Positions 11,854 to 24,901 are shown, numbered from the stretch's first letter. The stretch is DNA of 64,000 nt from Ehretia macrophylla (GCA_037974665.1 CM075775.1:31749732-31813731); one strand, 5' to 3'. A program made the numbers and translations. The notes: a model not told the origin generated them from the letters alone.

Positions 11854-13155
11854 ATGGAAAGAGGTGCAGTTTTCATCTTGACAATAATTGCGGCTTCTTT
11901 TTTAACATGTTCAATTGCTCATCCTTGGGAGGAGGAAGGAGAAGACTTGGAAACCATACATGTTTCTGGCAAAGTGTTGTGCCAAGATTGCACCGAGGGC
12001 TGGAATCAGTGGGTCAATGGTTCCAAACCTATTAATGGTATTCACTCATTCCTCTATTTTGTCCTTCCTCACACACACAACACCCACGTGCACACACAAT
12101 TTCAATCTTCTCAATTAAGATAAAATCATACAATTTAATACTTATATATAGAAAAAAAATTTACTTATCTTGAATATTTTAGAATTTGGAGACTTAATTC
12201 CGCTTTGTTTTATTTGTTTTAAATGCTCTGATGGCCTGTTGTCTATTTACAACTGTGATTTTATGTTAGTTTAGTCCATTGCATAATCAGGAAATTCATT
12301 CCTTCTTCGTGTAATACGTTGGGATTTCGAGATTCACCTATGTGAATTTTGAGGCATGACGGAGTAGTCTCACCACGAATATTCTATATACGGAATGGTG
12401 AAGTTTCATCAAACTGTTTTATCTTTGAAACTCGATAAAAAAATCAAGCCAACCTTAGTCACTAGGTGGAATAGCTTATACTATTGACGCCACTTTATAA
12501 TGCATCAAATTTATAAGAAGAATTTGATGGTGTTCATATTGATTTGTCGACTACCTAACACTATTTTCTTCTCTTATTGTACTTAAAATTCACAGTATCA
12601 AGAATAAAACCTGACAGAAGCGGGGCTATAATTTATGTAAATCCAACACCATTTTCACATAAAGAAAAGGAAAAAGGAAAGTGCACTCGTCAGATTTTAA
12701 TGGGAATTAATTATTCAATTATATACTGAATTTGATCATTTACCAACTAGAATTGGGTTTTCAAACCTTGTGGTTACTTCCATGCAGGTAGCAAGGTATC
12801 TATTACATGCTTGGACGAGAGGAGAAGAGTAATGTACTATGGAAGTGATCTTACAGACAACATTGGACACTTTGAGATCATAATAAAAAAGTACATTTTT
12901 GGCAAGGAGCTCAAGCCTAAGAATTGCTTTTTGAGGCTTGTGTCATCCCCGGACCCTGTATGCAACATTCCCACCGATTTCTCGGGTGGGAAAACCGGGG
13001 TGATGCTTCACCGTCCCTTTATGGTATATCGTGACATAATTAAATACGTGCTAGGACCATTTTACTACACTACCCCTATGTGTGATGAACCTGATACTAG
13101 AGATGAGAATGAAAATGAAGATGACTCTGAAGATGGCAAAGATAGCAAATATTAA
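11854..13155 (+). CDS. Secreted pollen Ole e 1-like/extensin family protein
   Basis: Two exons, 11854-12037 and 12788-13155, joined across a phase-1 GT-AG intron (GG|GT codon), give 183 residues. The N-terminus MERGAVFILTIIAASFL is a clear signal peptide, with cleavage likely near residue 22 before HPWEEEGEDLE. The mature part has the family opening VSGKVLCQDCTEGWNQW, then SKVSITCLDERR and CFLRLVSSPDP, with spaced cysteines as in the Ole e 1 beta-barrel fold. The C-terminus is a strongly acidic Asp/Glu/Asn tail of about 25 residues. Family members are extracellular, often cell-wall associated and of unclear biochemical role. The length is normal and no damage is seen. Confidence 0.9.
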
Positions 13156-14713
13156 TGTTTGTAGTTTTGTGTTTATTGCTTTGTTGTTTCAAGAGTTCTT
13201 GGTGGATGGTGTAATTAAACATTATCGTTAATATACTTGTGCTTTATCATGCATATTTTTAATGTTTTGTCTAAAAATGTAATTTCCTCTAACGGAGTCT
13301 CTTATTTGAAATGTAAATCTCTATAAAACATATAAAATAAAACATCTTAAGTAATTAAATCTTTAATTTATTAGCAAACTCTATTTTTTACTTTTGGAGA
13401 TATTTTCAACGCTATTTGTTGAAAATTTAACACTATCCTTTTATTATAATGACTTATTATTCTTTAACTCAAAAAGAATTTCCTATTATATCTTTTTTTT
13501 TCTTTTCCTATTTTCCTCTCCACCTTCTTTGTCCCTCTCCAATATTTTGCGCTACACAATAACACACACCCCGACACAATAACACCCACAACACATATAC
13601 GTATAATAGAAAAAAGAGAAAAAAAAGGAAAGAAAGAAAAGAAAAATATTTAATAGGAAGTTCACTAACATTGTTATCCTTATCTCAAGGGATAATAAAT
13701 GGCCAAAAAAATAAAAAAATAAAAACACATACTATTTGCAACAAATGATTTTCGTGAAACTTTGTTGAATTCATTTGCAAATCCCATACTTGTTTGGAAC
13801 CACATTTTTAAAAAATTAAAAATCCAAGATTTGTAAATATTGAATTTTCTCAATTTTATCCAAATTCTTGCTCAGTATGTGAAATTTGCAAATTCAAATC
13901 GACTAAATTGGTTGCTCATGACAAAATTTCCCTCTATGTTTTCTTTTCTTTTTTACTGCCATTGTTCTTCCACTCTTACCACTCTGCTGCTCTCTCAATT
14001 CATTTCTCTTTACAGTTATTTGTTCTTCTTCTTCTTGCGAGCTTCTTCTTTGACGAATTTCTTCTTCGTATTTTCCAAGCTTCTTCTTCGTCTTCGAACT
14101 GGAAGCTAAAGATTGTTGTAACATAGAACAAGGCAAAAGTAACAAGCTCGTTAAAGTTCTGGTGCGTGCTATTCGCTAATTTTTCTTTTGTTTTCATGCT
14201 TATTAACCTCTTATTACCAACTTCTGTTTTGTGACTGAAATGTCTCTAAAAGATGGCAATAATAAGTGAAATTAAACCTATGCTTTGTTTTTTGGGTGTC
14301 GTGAGAATTTAACTGGCAAAACTCGATTACTAAATTATTTAACGGAGCGTGATTACTAATTAATAAACTCCAATGTATAACGGTACGTCCCATCATATTA
14401 ATTAAAGACGAAACTTCTGAATAATAAGAAGTGTCAAACCCGTAACATTATAAAATCAATTTCATTTTACTACCGATATATAACGGGCGAAATTAAACCT
14501 ATGTTGCGAAAAACAAATTGTCAAATAGACCCCATATGCTCCAATTATAACTGGGCACATCACATAAAATTACGTTCCAGTATCAGCCACGTAGAAATTT
14601 GAAAAGAACAGTCAAAGTCGGCCATGTTAACAAATTTACTTGACGACGTGAATATTCTACACTATGACCCGTTAGGCCCAACCCCCAAAGGCCCAAACTC
14701 CAAGACACCACCC
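13156..14713. other. Intergenic spacer between the Ole e 1-like and DUF1992 genes
   Basis: AT-rich 3' flank, a CA/CT-rich stretch near 13500-13600, one dispersed-repeat fragment (13745-13890), then a CT-rich, TTC-repeat tract near 14020-14100 whose frames on both strands are low-complexity artefacts. The last 100 bases before 14714 include an in-frame upstream ATG at 14624 (see the next gene). Confidence 0.55.
13745..13890 (+). repeat. Fragment of a dispersed AT-rich repeat
   Basis: The sequence around ATTTTTAAAAAATTAAAAAT and CCAAATTCTTGCTCAGTATG recurs at 59270-59440 and, inverted, at 41760-41955. Only part of the element is present here and no ends or target duplication were found. Confidence 0.55.
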
Positions 14714-17460
14714 ATGGCGACGAGAAGGATTGCAGCTCCTCTTACCTCCTTAACGAAGATCGTGGGCCGTGGTGTGTCCAAACCCAGATGGGCCTCGTCG
14801 TCGTCGTCGTCTTCTTCTTCTTCTTCTCCCTCCGAGCCCACTTCATCTTCTTCTCCCAAGCCCAACAAGGAGCTAACGGATCGTCTCTCCGCCGTCATCG
14901 ACGCCGTCAACGACCGTAAACTCCCTCCTGAACTCCGTGGCCAACGTAACGCCGTCAGGTTATTTTGATTCCTTCCCGTTTGTTTTTCTCTTTATTCATT
15001 TCCAATTAAAAAAAAATGTCAAAAGATTAATAAATTAGGCAATTATATATAGAGAAGTTTTCCTCTTTTTTTTGGTTTTTAATTTTTTTTTTTTTGGGGC
15101 AGTGAGAATTATTTTGTTGCATTAGGTAGTATTTATTCATAGTACAACGATGATAATTCTAAACGTTTTTTCTTGATTCTAAGCGAGTCAAACCCATGGC
15201 TTAGCATGAGAAATTTGTTGCATTAAGTAGCTAGATAGCTAAAATATATGAGTAAAAAATTAAAAGGAGTTTACTTCACTAAGTGGGGTCAGTTTACGGG
15301 AATAATTAAAATATGGCTGTTAGACAAAGTTTGTTCTATTTAGTGGGTCGGTTTATAAGAATAATTAAAATATTCCAGCTAAAAATATAGCGTCACCCAC
15401 ATCAGAAATAACAATGTAGCTAGCTGAGATTTATGGCTTTGGTGGATATGAGCTTTTAATCAATTTGTTTCATTTAGTGGGGTAGGTATACGAAGATAAT
15501 TAAAATATACCAGTTAAAAATATAGTGTGACCCACATCAGAATAACAATGTAGCTAGCTGTGATTTATGGCTTTGTTGGATATGAGCTTTTAATCAATTT
15601 ATGTTCCCTATAATTTTAACTAAGCTTTGTTATGTGTCAAATTTAGTGCTTTCATGTGAATCTTGAAGTGCATTTGTCTTGTAATATTAGAAACTGATAT
15701 TTTTGTATGTAAAGTACAGTCAATTAGGCTATTTTGTTTGGATTTTTAGGATTTCCGAGTTTATGATTATGAATTCAATGAAATTGCGTACTTGACAGGT
15801 CAGAAACGGATATTATAAATGTTGTCGAGCATCGAATATGGCAATCTATGGAAGAAGGTCATTTCGAGAACTTGCCGGGGAAGGGAAAGCCCTTGGACTT
15901 AAGCACCAATCCCCATGCTGACCCTGCTGAAGATACCTTGTACAGAATTCTCTCGAAAAATAAATGCGCTCCAGAGTGGGTTGAACTTAACAAAGAGATA
16001 AGGAACAAAATTGCCGAGTGGCGATTAGCCCTGAAGAAAGCATGGGCTCACAAAAGCAATCGAGATGAGGCTAAATGGATGGAGTGTTCAGAAGCCTTGC
16101 AGACGCAGTTGCGTGACATCAATAATAAGGTGAGAGGTCTATGGTACTGACTCTAGGTTGTTACGTAACTGGTGCAATCGTTTGTTTGCTTATTTGTTTT
16201 TGCTTCCTTGGCGATTTAGAACGAACCATATAGAAAACTGAAACTTCGATTGTCTGACTCCAGGCACTCCTCGCAAATTTATTTGAAAAATTCTAGAAAT
16301 GAGAGGCAAAGCTATCAATCGCTTAAGCCATACAATTGGCACCTCTCTACTGGTTTCTGTCAGATGATTCTGGGGTTGAATTTTTCTCGACTCTATTTGT
16401 GTAGCAAAATTTGCAGCTTTTCTAGTGAAGCCTTATGAATTAGGTGAGAGATGAAGGGTATGGAAATTATGGATGTTATTGGTGCAATGACTTCTTTGGT
16501 CATTTGAGGTGTGCTTTAGAATGAATTATTTATGAAACTGGAACTTAGAATGAATTATTTATGAAACTGGAACTTAGGTTTATCTAATTTGGGCGCTCTG
16601 CTCCAAAAGGATAATCTAATTGAGGATATAGTTTTATGGATGCTTAGGTTGTGAGATAGTTCAAAGCTGTCAATTCCCAATGGAAAAGTCGAAACAATTG
16701 ATACTTCTCTCCATGTTGTCTCAGATAAGTGATCCGGAGCTGATCTTTTCATGAGACTGTGAGGGTATCCTGTTTTGGAACTCGTTCTATGAAATTGACA
16801 TTACCGTGGATGCTTTATATAGACGATGAATATCAGTATTAGATTCTCACTGTGCTTTAGTCTTTTCAGGCCACATGTGACATTTTGTGCCAAGTATAAC
16901 TATTTTGAATATTATGCTTCCATATTGCGCACAGGTTTGCTACATAAATTCTAACCATGCATCTTGCTCGTTGAGATTGCATTTCTAGAGCTTTCAATTT
17001 GACACTCAGTTATCTCTAGTAATCTGTTGATAGTATGTGCACCAATAACAAAAACTCAGTTTAGAAACTGGATGGTTACTTGTTTTTTGAAAAAATAAAA
17101 GCCTGATGCGGGACATATGTTTTATTTAAATTTCATTTGAGATTCTCTTGCATTATGAAAAGAGGTTTCACAAGAAAGGTGGATCAGATTTGGAGTTCTT
17201 TTTATGATGCCTAGACTTTTGTTGTAGAATAGCTCCATTTACCATCCCGGTTCTTAAACCATGCAGAGCTTGGCCAGTATTCAGAAACTAACCGATTTTG
17301 CAACACAAGTGTCTACAAGAGTAAGATATTCTGCTTATGCATTAACATAACTATCAATTGCTTGCAGGTGTTCCGATACAATCTCATTGTACCTTTCGGG
17401 CGCCAGATGTTCGGGCTAAAGTGGGAGAAAGAACTAGACCGCCTGAAAGAGGAAGTCTAG
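14714..17460 (+). CDS. DUF1992 protein, DnaJ homolog subfamily C member 28-like
   Basis: Three exons, 14714-14958, 15799-16129 and 17368-17460, give 222 residues. The DUF1992 core begins at about residue 86 with IINVVEHRIWQSMEEG and the hallmark LPGKGKPL (107-114), and ends in the aromatic/basic segment RYNLIVPFGRQMFG encoded by exon 3. There is no J domain despite the family name, as is usual for plant members. The N-terminus is basic and hydroxylated (MATRRIAAPLTSLTKIVG) followed by a Ser run, like an organelle-targeting peptide; this is inference. The start at 14714 was chosen because it begins this targeting-like stretch. An in-frame ATG at 14624 would add 30 residues of unlike composition. 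Biochemical function is poorly known. Confidence 0.9.
15338..15601 (+). repeat. Tandem duplication in intron 1 of the DUF1992 gene
   Basis: Two diverged direct copies of about 130 bp (15338-15466 and 15473-15601) share AACAATGTAGCTAGCTG and GGATATGAGCTTTTAATCAA. A third partial copy of the left end lies at about 15285-15320. Confidence 0.8.
16518..16575 (+). repeat. 29-bp tandem repeat in intron 2 of the DUF1992 gene
   Basis: Two identical direct copies of a 29-bp unit beginning AGAATGAATTATTTATGAAA. Their identity points to a recent duplication. Confidence 0.9.
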
Positions 17461-19076
17461 ATGACTGGAGAAGTTCTCATATTCTAGGTGTAGCTATTCT
17501 CAATGCTTTCCTATCCTTCTCAATATCCTTTGTCCTCTTTCTGCCTCTTTTTCAGGCTTTTTCTTTTCCTCATGAGGGAAAGGGGGAGGAATGGTGAAAG
17601 GTATTCGACTTTGCGCGGATCTTAATCAGGAACCAAAGCGATAGCCTTACAAATGTAATATAATGCAGCAACTTGCTCTATGTGATATGTGTACTGCACT
17701 GTCGAATTTTGCATCATGGCTTTCAGTATCTCTTTAGATATGTATGATATTTTGTCTGTAAGCCTTAATGACTATTTTGTAAGCCTCTCTCTCTGGAGAT
17801 ATCCAAATATGATTTTGATGTTATTTAACAGTATTAGTTTGTGCATTTATTAGTCGCATAAAACAGTTTGCTATCTTTCGTTAAAAAATAAGAATCTTAT
17901 TTTGTCTGAAGTTGGTTTTATCGGGTACAGAAAAGAAAAGGATCATCAGGATTTGTTGTTTGTTTTGGTGTCCCTGTGATAAAGGAGAGGAGTTAGGCTA
18001 AAAAACGATCATGGCATCTCTGGTTCGTGTATCTCAGGCGGCGAGTGAGGCACATGCGTCAGACACAAGCACATGCACATGATCATTTTTTAGCGATTGC
18101 CGTTTTTAAGTATTTTATGCCTATTTTAGTTCACTGTCATTAGCAGTCCATAACGTTATCGTTGTAATGTTAAGAGGGATTTATGTCCGTCAAGAAGATA
18201 GTAGAAAAAGCACTAGAGAAGGATTCGAGGAAGGCCCCTTGAAAATTTTAAGGGCAAATGTATTTTTGGAGGAGCGGCCACAAGAGCAACCACCCCCACC
18301 CCCCCCCCCCCCCCCCCCCCCCCAAAAATTTTACATGTATTCTTGGGGTGTTTTTTGTTTAATAGATTAATTAAACCCTACTAAGAGAATATTGCATGCG
18401 AGTTAAATCATATGTTATAACTCTTAATATAACAAAATTTTAGAACCTTCTCTAGACAAATTTCGTCCTACCTCAACAACAATAGTAACTTTTCTGCGGG
18501 TCTTTCCAACCTCAAACTGCAGGCACATCTACGGTAGGCTAGAGCTCAAGTCTTTCCAGTTGGACGAGAATTATACGAGAATAGAACTAAATGCACTGAT
18601 TAACTTGAATAATGTCTCTTTTAAGTCATGTGTCTAAGAGTTTTGACATCTTTAATATGAACCTGAAGGGGGCTCCCGAGGGAGGGTTGCCCGTTGAAAA
18701 ACGAAAAGGAACAGTAATGCCTCAAACTAGGGGCACATCTGAAGGTAATGGTCAGTTTCCAGTTGAAAATAATGGTCAGTTCCCTATTACTATTTCATAA
18801 AATAGGTATCGTAATTTGCATGCAATAGCAAGATTGGTTCAACCAAAAGATATTGGCAAGCAACAAACTTTGAGTGTTTCCAAATTATAACACAGCTGCT
18901 AATCTGCTACCAAATACCTAATATAAGTTCAGATCAGCAGAGAATTCACTAGTGAGATACATGGCCACACCAATAGACCACATATTAAAATGTACATAAA
19001 AAGAAATAGTAAAATACGTCGTCCTTTTTTTTTTTTTTTTGGGGTCAATTGACTTGTACATTTTTCTTTGCAGTGC
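17461..19076. other. Spacer between the convergent DUF1992 and VPS37 genes
   Basis: 3' flanks of two convergent genes. The frames at 18167-18370 and 18612-18800 show no family similarity; the first runs through a poly-C tract. No transposon ends were seen. Confidence 0.5.
18299..18323 (+). repeat. Poly(C) run of 25
   Basis: An uninterrupted C run preceded by CCACCCCCA. Its length is likely variable or misassembled. Confidence 0.9.
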
Positions 19077-22000
19077 TCAACCGGTTAAAGATGTCTTGGC
19101 AGCAAGATGTGTGAGGGCTCGTTTATGATAGGAATAACGCAACTTCTTGTACTTCTGCACAAAAGCACTAAGATCAATCTCCCGATCAAGAAGCTGCCTG
19201 TGGAGAGATTCAGATTCCTCCTCAGTTTTATTCATCGACTCTGTAGACAGTAAAAAATACCAGTCAACTCTGTGTCTCAAGATGGAAAGATGAAGAGATG
19301 ATAGTGATTACTTGCCAATCATGTTGGCAATATGCAAATAAGCATGATTATAGTCACTAAAATCTCCGTCTAAATCTCTCTGACTTCAACTTCCCCAGAT
19401 TAAACATCATATTCCCTCCTCCTTCCCGAATATAAATAAATGGAGATTCAAAAGTAAGGGAAAGAAACATTATGCCAGCCACCAATATTCACAAATGTTA
19501 TACATCGTACACTACTACGCTAATGTTGTTGGTCATTCCCTACTGCCAATCTTATCCTCTCTTGTTAAGTGACCTCAACCCATTACATTTTGTTATTAGT
19601 TTTGCAATTCTCAAGAGTTTAGGCATGGGTTTGTCTGAGTCCATTTTGAGATGATGACTTCATTATACAATATAAGATGGCAGTTGAAAAGCACGTGGTT
19701 CAGGTTTGTTTCATAAACCAGGATGTTTATGAGAATGTGGAAACACAAAGGAGAACCTTTACAAGGGCATGATCCTGCTATGGTTTCAGCAGCAATTATC
19801 ATATGGTACCTAAGAAAGCAATTAATGTGCTATCTAAATGGTGGAAGGAACTAAAGGTGATGGAGGCAGTCTGCCATCAAGGTCTGCTGCTTTTGAGGAA
19901 GATGGTGTCCAAACACTAAAAACGGAATCATTAATGATAGATTGTGATGGTTGACAATAATAATGATAATGGTCTACAATGAGATGCAGAGGAGAACACA
20001 CTGGTGATTCAAGTGAATTGTTAGTTTGGGCCAACAATTCTCTTTTTCCTATTTTTCTCTGTCTTCCAGGAGAGAGGTATCCTAATTTGTGTGAATGTCC
20101 ACATATAATTTGTGTATCCCTGTCTATGTATAATGTTACATATCCAAGAAGCAGATGTTGTAGCGCAAACGTTAAATGTTTTCATAACATCCTTATTTAT
20201 TTGTTTCACATAAGAAGGGTGGGGGACTGATGTGTAAAAGCGTCCTCCGGGATGACTGGATTTTCACAGAGGTTCCCAAATTGATACTGTCCGTATAGAA
20301 TATGAATTACTGTACACTATGTCAATAGGTTATAACCACTTATCAGCACTAATTCAAAAAGTTCAAGTCACCAAATATAGATATAAATGATAAATCTTTT
20401 GCATTATCACCTTGAAGCTGATAAAGTTGAGATGCTGGAGAGTAATATGTCAGCATCTCTCCTTTTTTCCTCTCTAGCTCATGAAACTTTTCTTGAGCAG
20501 CAGCCAGTTCTGTTGTTCGAATAATTTTTCCCTGAGCCACAGCGAATAAAGAAAAGTGAAGATAATGAGTTCTTCCACAAAAAGTATCTTAGTTTAAGCC
20601 ATTGGACGAATAGATGGAAGAGAGCTGAGATTCTCACCTGATTCAGCAGCTCTAATATCTGAGGTTCTTTTTCAAGATTTTCCCCTGACCAAAAAAAGCG
20701 ATTAGAAAGCTTTGAGCCAAACTGGATTAGGAGACACAAATGCACTTAGTGCCATCTCAAGACAAACTGGAAAGAGAGTGCAACATATCTAGAACAGAAA
20801 CATAAGCAAATGACTCAAACACTCACTAGCAAGCTGCAATGTCGCATTCCGGAGCTCTTCCCTTAACTGGGCAGTAAGAGAGAACACACAATGTCAAACA
20901 AGCAAGTTTCAAAGTTAACTGAGAGATGGAGGAACTGCAAATAGATTTGTATAACACAACTATTCATACAGGCAGCTTTCACACCTAGCCCTACTAATAT
21001 AAATGCACTCAAAGCACAATCACTTTAACCCACATACTACAAGCTACAGCAAATAGAGGCTGGATATGAGGAAAACACATCGATCCTCCAAGGAGATGAA
21101 GGGCGGATTTTCTTTTGTTAATGATTTATGCTTTAATTGGGTCAGTCTGAGATGAAGGGCCGATTTTCTTTTGTTAATGATTTGAGCTTTAATTGGGTCA
21201 GTGTCATTTGTCTTGTAAGAAAAGAAAAGAAAGAGCTTTTTTCTCTGCACAGGAAATATTATTACAGAAAACTGACATCACACACTAAGCATCTTAATTG
21301 AATAAAAGGAAAGTTCAATTGGCATTCGTTGTCCTATTCGGATATTTCACAATGTCTGAGACATCTTTCTGGACTAAGACAGACACAATAGATGGAAGAG
21401 GTCTGGTAACTGCAAACACAGTTTTCCATTATGCTTCAGAATTCCTAGCATGTGAAGAACTCCACCAGAGTACCAATATTCTAGATGACATTTAAAACAA
21501 ACTTAAGAAACCTTTTAAGAGACAGAAATTAACAATGTACTTGCTTACTTGTTCAACAATTCATTACATATTTCTTAATGAGCAGAAAATAAAGTCCACA
21601 TGTAGTACACCACTCAAGATCAAATGCAACTCATGATAGGGCAAAGCAAGCATAGGAGATAATCAATTATGAGTTAAGGCAAGAGAAATAACATAAAAAT
21701 GCAACTTACACTGTTCTCGGTTTTGACTGGCTCAAGTGATAGTAATAGGTTTTGATAAGCATCCTTATCAGACAGAAGTTTTTGTAGCTCATCAACACTG
21801 AACCAAAAAAGGAGTAAAATAAAACAATATCATATTTTATGCTATAGAGAAAGAGAAGCAACAAATTCAAGCTTGAACAAAGGTATCACAAGTGATAAAA
21901 ATCAAATGTAGATGCTGCATCGTACCTCTTATCTTTCAACAAAGAAATAATGTCGGCAGCCTCTGCCGGTGAAACATGAGATGAAGAGTGTGGCCTATCT

Positions 22001-22150
22001 GCAGGCCTCTGTGCACTAAAGCTGCTAGAAGAACTGGCACTAGGTGTTCCAGGACGAGAAGTACCAGGTGAGCTGCTTGCAGATGGTGGATACCATGATC
22101 CTGTAGAGATTTCTTGTGGACGTGACTGAGCTTGTTGCTCATGAGAACCC
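19077..22150 (-). CDS. VPS37: ESCRT-I subunit VPS37 (5'-partial)
   Basis: Six minus-strand exons in plus coordinates, 22150-21926, 21797-21710, 20866-20827, 20684-20638, 20531-20411 and 19240-19077, splice into one frame with GT-AG introns and matching phases. The reading starts GSHEQQAQSRPQEIS with one base of the previous codon left over, consistent with the plant VPS37 opening (a short aromatic peptide ending in Trp) on a tiny missing exon 1. The Mod(r) domain follows: LLKDKSVDELQKLLSDKD, LQLARENLEKEPQILEL, RTTELAAAQEKFHELE, then FVQKYKKLR and LTHLAAKTS before the stop. The N-terminal half is Ser/Pro-rich. VPS37 pairs with VPS23 and VPS28 in ESCRT-I, sorting ubiquitinated membrane proteins into multivesicular bodies. 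Everything visible is intact. Confidence 0.93.
21093..21204 (+). repeat. 56-bp tandem repeat in a VPS37 intron
   Basis: Two near-identical 56-bp copies beginning GAGATGAAGGG, each containing TTTTCTTTTGTTAATGATTT. Second copy starts at 21149. Confidence 0.85.
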
Positions 22151-22356
22151 CTGTAAGTAAAAAGAGTTAAGAGTATTGTAATATAGATGATGTGATGCGA
22201 TGCAACAAAGTTCGGAGCCCAGAGACATGAATTTGATATAATATATTATCAGGCAAATTACAAGGCAATTCATTGTGCCTCCCTTTGAAGAAAACTTCAC
22301 ACAAAATGCTGTAAGATTATAAGGAAATGAAAAAAGGAATCTTCTAATATCCACAT

Positions 22357-22456
22357 NNNNNNNNNNNNNNNNNNNNNNNNNNNNNNNNNNNNNNNNNNNN
22401 NNNNNNNNNNNNNNNNNNNNNNNNNNNNNNNNNNNNNNNNNNNNNNNNNNNNNNNN
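22357..22456. other. Assembly gap (100 N)
   Basis: Exactly 100 unknown bases, a conventional placeholder for a gap of unknown size. The missing first exon and promoter of VPS37 should lie in it or past it. Sequence right of the gap (22457 on) does not resemble a VPS37 promoter or exon. Confidence 0.95.
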
Positions 22457-23792
22457 AAGTCTCACTATTAACCATTTAAAAATATTAATTATCTACGTGC
22501 AAGATTAAAAAGTGAATTTCACTTACACGTATGATAGTGTATTAAATACAATAAATAAATATAATAAACTCTTCACTAATAATTTAAATTTTTAGATGAG
22601 GTAGTAATTTAATTGGAAGTGAATCAATCTTCTTAATGGGGAATATCAAGTGATTCCCAACAATATTTTGAGGATATGAAATGATGGTTGATGTAAAAGC
22701 CATGACGGTGAAATGATGTTAATTAAGTTGATGTGGCGCTTTTTTATCTATTTAAAAGTTATAAATCTCATGATGTAGTGATGCATTTTAATTAAATTTT
22801 AAATTAATAAAAAATTAGACAATATTTGTAATGAAAGGACATAAACAAAAACTCTAGATTTCTAGTTACAATAAGACCCTGTGGTCAAGCAAAAACTCGA
22901 TACCTTTAGTTACAATAAGACTCTATTGACCACCTCATTCAACCCTTAAGGGTTAAAAAAATAATTAATTTCATGTTAGAGAAAGATTAGAACAACATTT
23001 TTGTAGGGGATGTAATGAGAAATATAGGTTGTGAATGACTAATGTGGTTTGGTGCCATAGTTTCGTTGTAAAGTATAGAATCAGAAACATACATAAATAT
23101 TTAAAAAATATAACACAGATACGTATTTATACTTTTTGAAATATTGATGGCAACCAACTTGTGAATAACTAGTGTGGTTTGGTGCCATGATTTTTTTGTT
23201 ATAATGTAATAAGTTTTGTTGAGTTTAATAAAATCACTTGCTAAATTAATTTTTCTTTTTAAAAAAAAAAACGTTGTAGGGGACCAGTCAAACATTTCTT
23301 TTCTTGCACATTTTTCTAAAGAAAAATGAAACTTGAATTTCACGAAATGATTTGCCACAAGATTACCATCCAAAGAAAGAGCCTTAGCGTGGTGATACTT
23401 CGTTTGCCGCAATCTATGGAATATAATAGTGCTCGTCCTATTTAGTTTCGTGACTAAAATTATTAACGTGAAGTGAACTGAATTTGTCTTAAACTTGAAG
23501 GATTTTGATAATTTTTTATTACATGCACAAATGAATTTATCACTTACATATATATTTTTTTAATTTAAAGAAGGTCTAAATTATTTACATCACTTACAAT
23601 GTTATACATAAGATTTAATTTTAAAATTTCTCACATCTAAAACAAAAATTATATTACTAGACTTCACGCATACGTGTCTAAACCAGACCATGCTGTTATT
23701 TAGGGCAATTCATGTTGTAAACATATATACTTATGTCCAATTACCATGTCTATTGTAGCTCTAAATTATTTACTCCCCTTAACTTTAGAGAC
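22457..23792. other. AT-rich intergenic sequence
   Basis: No gene recognised. Short direct similarities occur (ACTAGTGTGGTTTGGTGCCATGA-type sequence near 23040 and 23168; AGTTACAATAAGAC near 22862 and 22910), suggesting a diverged local duplication. Confidence 0.5.
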
Positions 23793-23795
23793 TTA

Positions 23796-24181
23796 GGCTC
23801 TGTTTGGTCTAGCTGTGAAATTTTAGCTTTTGAGCTGTAAAACTTTTGCAGTAGGGTTTTGGTTAGAAGTGTTGTTGAACAAAAGCCGTTAACTGTTTGG
23901 CCTATATTGGGCAATATTAAGCTTTTAAAAAATTTGAGAGCAATATTATACTTTAAAAAATATGAAGGGGTATATTTGAGAAAGAAAAAAAACTGTTTCC
24001 CGCATTATATGAAAACAGCTTCGCAAAAGTTTATTTTGAAAAGCTCCAATTTGGAGCTTCTTGTTTTTCAGTTTCAACTTTTACCTAAAAACACTTTTAG
24101 AAATGGGCCAAACAGGTGAGATCAACTTCTAAACTCACAGAAAGTACTTTTGAGTGTTAAAAAACTAGGCCAAACAGAGCC
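23796..24181. mobile_element. Tourist-like (PIF/Harbinger) MITE
   Basis: The ends are GGCTCTGTTTGGTCTAG and, inverted, CTAGGCCAAACAGAGCC, flanked by TTA on both sides (23793-23795 and 24182-24184). The 3-bp TTA duplication and GGC..TGTTTGG terminus are diagnostic of the Harbinger superfamily. At 386 bp it has no transposase; the 86-codon frame inside is chance. Confidence 0.9.
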
Positions 24182-24534
24182 TTAAGACCAAGAAAATCTA
24201 ATGAATCCAAAAGCCACTTTTATGATTAAGGAGCGCCATTAATGCATAATTAATAATATAATGTACTTTTATCTATTTTGACAAATGACGCTCCATATCA
24301 CGTGAAACCTCTCAATTTAGTTCACCAAGATATTAACCCGAACCCAATCATATAAAAATACGTTTTCTTGTTTTGTGTCACAGCGAAGGTCAGCAGAACC
24401 TGCTGATGATTTAATGTTGTTATTATTACCATAGTGTTGATTTCAGCTTATGAACAATATTTAACATTTACATCCAAGAGCCCAGTGGATGAACGAGTAA
24501 CGTTCTATAGTAATTAAAAATTAATTTTAAGTTA

Positions 24535-24650
24535 CTAGCTATTTGATTTAGTGGTAGAATTCTTATTTTAAATTTAAGAGGTCTCAAAATTAATTCTTAT
24601 GTGCAACATTCTAAATAATGTAAAATAATTTAGATTTTTTTTAAATAATA
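24535..24650 (+). mobile_element. tRNA-derived SINE, copy 1
   Basis: CTATTTGATTTAGTGGTAG matches an A-box region like that of tRNA-Pro, followed by a decayed anticodon arm (ATTCTTATTTTAAATTTAAG) and a tRNA-unrelated tail containing AATGTAAAATAATTTAGATT. The same order occurs at 43418 and 62272. The tail runs into A/T repeats. Confidence 0.65.
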
Positions 24651-24901
24651 AAATAATAATAATAAATTTAAATTTGAACCGCAACTTACATCTAGCGTAC
24701 CCAACAAAAATATTTAACATTTACGCTTTGTAAAAGATGATAGTAACTCATTAATGATCACAGGCTTATGTCTAACAAAATCAAGAAATATTGTGAAACT
24801 AATCAATGTGGTTAGTTCAAAACCAAAGATGAAGTTAGTGAGGTTGATAGAGTTTAGTGTTGAATACAATAAATAAAATTAATATTCAACACACTCCCTA
24901 A

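Noticed and set aside
14624-14713. Upstream in-frame ATG extending the DUF1992 protein by 30 residues
   Set aside because: The added residues are unlike the targeting-type N-terminus that begins at 14714; retained only as an alternative.
24541-24600. Functional tRNA-Pro gene
   Set aside because: Only the head resembles the tRNA; the acceptor stem and T-arm pairing are lost and the same non-tRNA tail recurs at three loci, so these are SINE copies.
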